From NCBI GenBank assembly GCA_023426935.1, contig JAEZBR010000016.1:1-15045 (forward strand): 15,045 nt of DNA, read 5' to 3'. Under the pieces are notes generated by a model. It did not search any database. It saw nothing but the letters and a program-made list of their open reading frames with translations, and was not told where the DNA came from. This document shows positions 13,981 through 15,045 of the stretch, in pieces. Position 1 is the first letter of the stretch; every line of letters begins with the position of its first letter. The translations under genes and the position numbers were made by a program. Origin of the DNA: Bacillota bacterium. Its GTDB lineage: Bacteria > Bacillota_I > Bacilli_A > Erysipelotrichales > Erysipelotrichaceae.

Positions 13981-14808
13981 TAAGCTAGGTAATAATTCAG
14001 AATATTACAAGAGCATCAATAAATTGACTGATAATTATGTAAAAGCAATTAGTCAGTAAAAAAATGATGATATTAGATCAAAAGATATGTAGTATTTAAG
14101 TAATAATGGATTTATTCGTTATACTGATGAGGATTACAACAGAATAGTCAATAAAAGTAATTCAATAGAAATTGCTTCTAAAATTGAAGATGTTATAGAT
14201 TTTTATCATAAATGTTTCGATGAGGGGTTATCAGGTAAAAGATTATATTTAGCTATTATTGATAATGAATTATCTAGAAGATTAGTTTTAGAAATAAACA
14301 ATAGATATGATATAGCTAACTATAATAAAGGACTAATTGCTGATGGTATTAGACATTACAATAATAATCACGGGAATGATAAAAACGAACAAAAAAGAGA
14401 TAATATTAAAGGCGTCACAGATTTTGAATTAACACATTTACTAGATCTAATTAATAATTTTGAAGCTGCATCTATTTCAATTGAACATAATAATGAAATT
14501 CGTTTGCTTACTAAACATAATAATGTTTATTATTTAGTGTTGCTAAATCAAGGCACACTTTAAGTTTAAATGATATTTATACTATTCATCCTAGTAAATT
14601 TATTCAGTACTATGATTTATACAAGGATGAAAAGAAAAATGGAACCTTACTTTCGACAGTTGACTATCCTAAGACCGTCAACGCAACGTCCGAAACGAGC
14701 CGACGTGCTGGTTCCAAAGATAAACTAACACAAGATTTAGAAAATGTAAATAACGCCTCGAATGAGGATTGCGTAATTTATGAAACGAAAATGATAATGT
14801 CTCAATGA
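13961..14808 (+). pseudogene. Broken gene with phage PBECR/barnase-like nuclease domain
   Basis: The plus strand from ATG 13961 (GAAGG at 13948-13952 upstream) reads open except for TAA at 14057-14059 (codon 33) and TAG at 14090-14092 (codon 44), then continues to TAA at about 14561; the sequence resumes in another frame near 14551 and runs to TGA 14806-14808. The middle has GLIADGIRHYNNNHGNDKNE and later VTDFELTHLLDLINNFEAAS, then after the shift RHTLSLNDIYTIHPSKF and a tail with TSETS. This order (RH..N.HG, an acidic helix, a basic strand, then TSET) resembles the barnase/EndoU/RelE-like nuclease domains at the C-termini of phage MuF-type head proteins. That family call is from memory of the pattern, so moderate. 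Three separate lesions show decay. The start may not be the original one. Confidence 0.65.
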
Positions 14809-14819
14809 AACAAGATTGA

Positions 14820-14847
14820 TTATGTCCCAAGGTACCTTGGGACATAA
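14820..14847. repeat. 28-bp perfect palindrome
   Basis: TTATGTCCCAAGGT (14820-14833) is followed directly by its exact reverse complement (14834-14847), with no spacer and GGTACC at the centre. It lies between the end of the nuclease remnant and the transposase start. It could be an IS end, a junction of two identical ends, a recombination site, or a hairpin that blocks transcription into the transposase. Confidence 0.9.
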
Positions 14848-14890
14848 AGATCTATAGTAAGATATCTCTTTACCACTGGAGGTATCTAAA

Positions 14891-15045
14891 TTGAGAAAGG
14901 TAAATCTAAGAATGAACAAAGATCTTAAGTATAATGTCATTAAAGAATTAGTAGATCATAACGGGAATAAGAAACGAGCTGCACTTAAGCTTAAATGTAC
15001 TAACCGAAATATTAATCGGCTTATTGTCACTTAGCAAAATACGAA
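14891..15045 (+). pseudogene. IS1202/ISNCY-like transposase, N-terminal fragment
   Basis: A TTG start at 14891 follows a strong GGAGG (14878-14882, spacing 8). The 47 residues read MRKVNLRMNKDLKYNVIKEL, then VDHNGNKKRAALKLKCTNRN, then INRLIVT, before TAG at 15032-15034. This is the helix-turn-helix N-terminus of IS1202/ISNCY-type transposases (VI..LVD..GNK..AA..L.C..R.INRLI). After the stop the window ends 11 bases later; a shift to AKYE in another frame would also fit the family, so either a nonsense change or a frameshift breaks it here. The rest of the element is outside the window, so whether it is fully dead cannot be seen. Confidence 0.65.

Larger units (their letters stand above)
13500..15045. 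mobile_element. Decayed integrative element / prophage scar at tRNA-Val
   Basis: This 1.5-kb tail holds no intact host gene. It contains remnants of a tyrosine integrase, a phage-type nuclease-domain gene and an IS transposase. It begins 52 bases after the 3' end of tRNA-Val, the usual site for integrase-driven insertion. It is visibly more AT-rich than the preceding genes. I see no second copy of the tRNA 3' end inside the window, so the far attachment site, if kept, lies beyond 15045. Confidence 0.7.

Noticed and set aside
14737..14940. Minus-strand open frame of 67 codons.
   Set aside because: It is antisense to the nuclease remnant, palindrome and transposase start, with no family resemblance or ribosome-binding site.
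13500..15045. TAG recoded as an amino acid in the mobile region (four of five in-frame stops are TAG).
   Set aside because: There are also an in-frame TAA and two frameshifts, and host genes here (the lipoprotein and the pyrophosphatase-like gene) use TAG as a normal stop. Ordinary decay explains it.
1..15045. CRISPR arrays, rRNA genes, riboswitches or phase-variable tandem repeats.
   Set aside because: No repeated-spacer pattern, rRNA signature, conserved riboswitch core or tandem array was seen on reading both strands.

Overview
This window looks like a low-GC Bacillota chromosome, probably of the Erysipelotrichia type or a related uncultured lineage. The gene order rsgA-rpe-thiN with a convergent rpmB, strong Shine-Dalgarno sequences and many 1-14 bp gene overlaps support this. 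The genetic code is standard: intact genes end in TAA, TAG and TGA. The taxonomic guess is inference from gene content only.

Layout. Positions 1-1540 hold the 3' end of rsgA, then rpe and thiN, coupled by overlapping stop and start codons. rpmB runs the other way and shares a terminator with thiN. Divergent promoters at about 1785-1848 serve rpmB (minus) and a cell-division cluster (plus): an FtsA-like protein with degenerate nucleotide-binding loops, FtsZ, a DUF2812-type membrane protein that starts inside the ftsZ tail, and a small lipoprotein. A separate promoter drives an IMP dehydrogenase coupled to an FMN-dependent alpha-hydroxy-acid dehydrogenase-like enzyme with a Cys-rich N-terminus. 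A third promoter, at about 7854-7883, starts a tightly packed run to 13207: a short inorganic-pyrophosphatase-like protein, an RlmD-type rRNA methyltransferase, a membrane-anchored alpha/beta hydrolase, an unrecognised 258-residue protein, and two different G3E (CobW/COG0523) GTPases. The second GTPase carries a C-terminal domain resembling DUF1980. Two tRNA genes follow, Glu(CTC) and Val(GAC), closed by a terminator.

The last 1.5 kb (13500-15045) is a decayed mobile-element scar next to tRNA-Val. It contains a broken tyrosine integrase C-terminus (minus strand, two in-frame TAGs and a frameshift), a broken gene with a phage-type PBECR/barnase-like nuclease domain (plus strand), a 28-bp perfect palindrome, and the start of an IS1202/ISNCY-like transposase that runs into a stop and the window edge. 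None of these appears as a long ORF; they emerge only by translating through stops and frameshifts.

The most interesting points are: (a) the palindrome TAACATGTTA, within an identical 15-base stretch, overlapping the -10 elements of both the rpmB promoter and the promoter of the pyrophosphatase-to-GTPase run. Its TAAC-N2-GTTA shape is like AdcR/ZitR zinc operators. (b) The coupled unknown-protein/G3E/G3E-DUF1980 cassette, a candidate undescribed metal-handling system. (c) The divergent FtsA/FtsZ pair. (d) The phage nuclease remnant beside a tRNA-Val gene that itself has helix mismatches.
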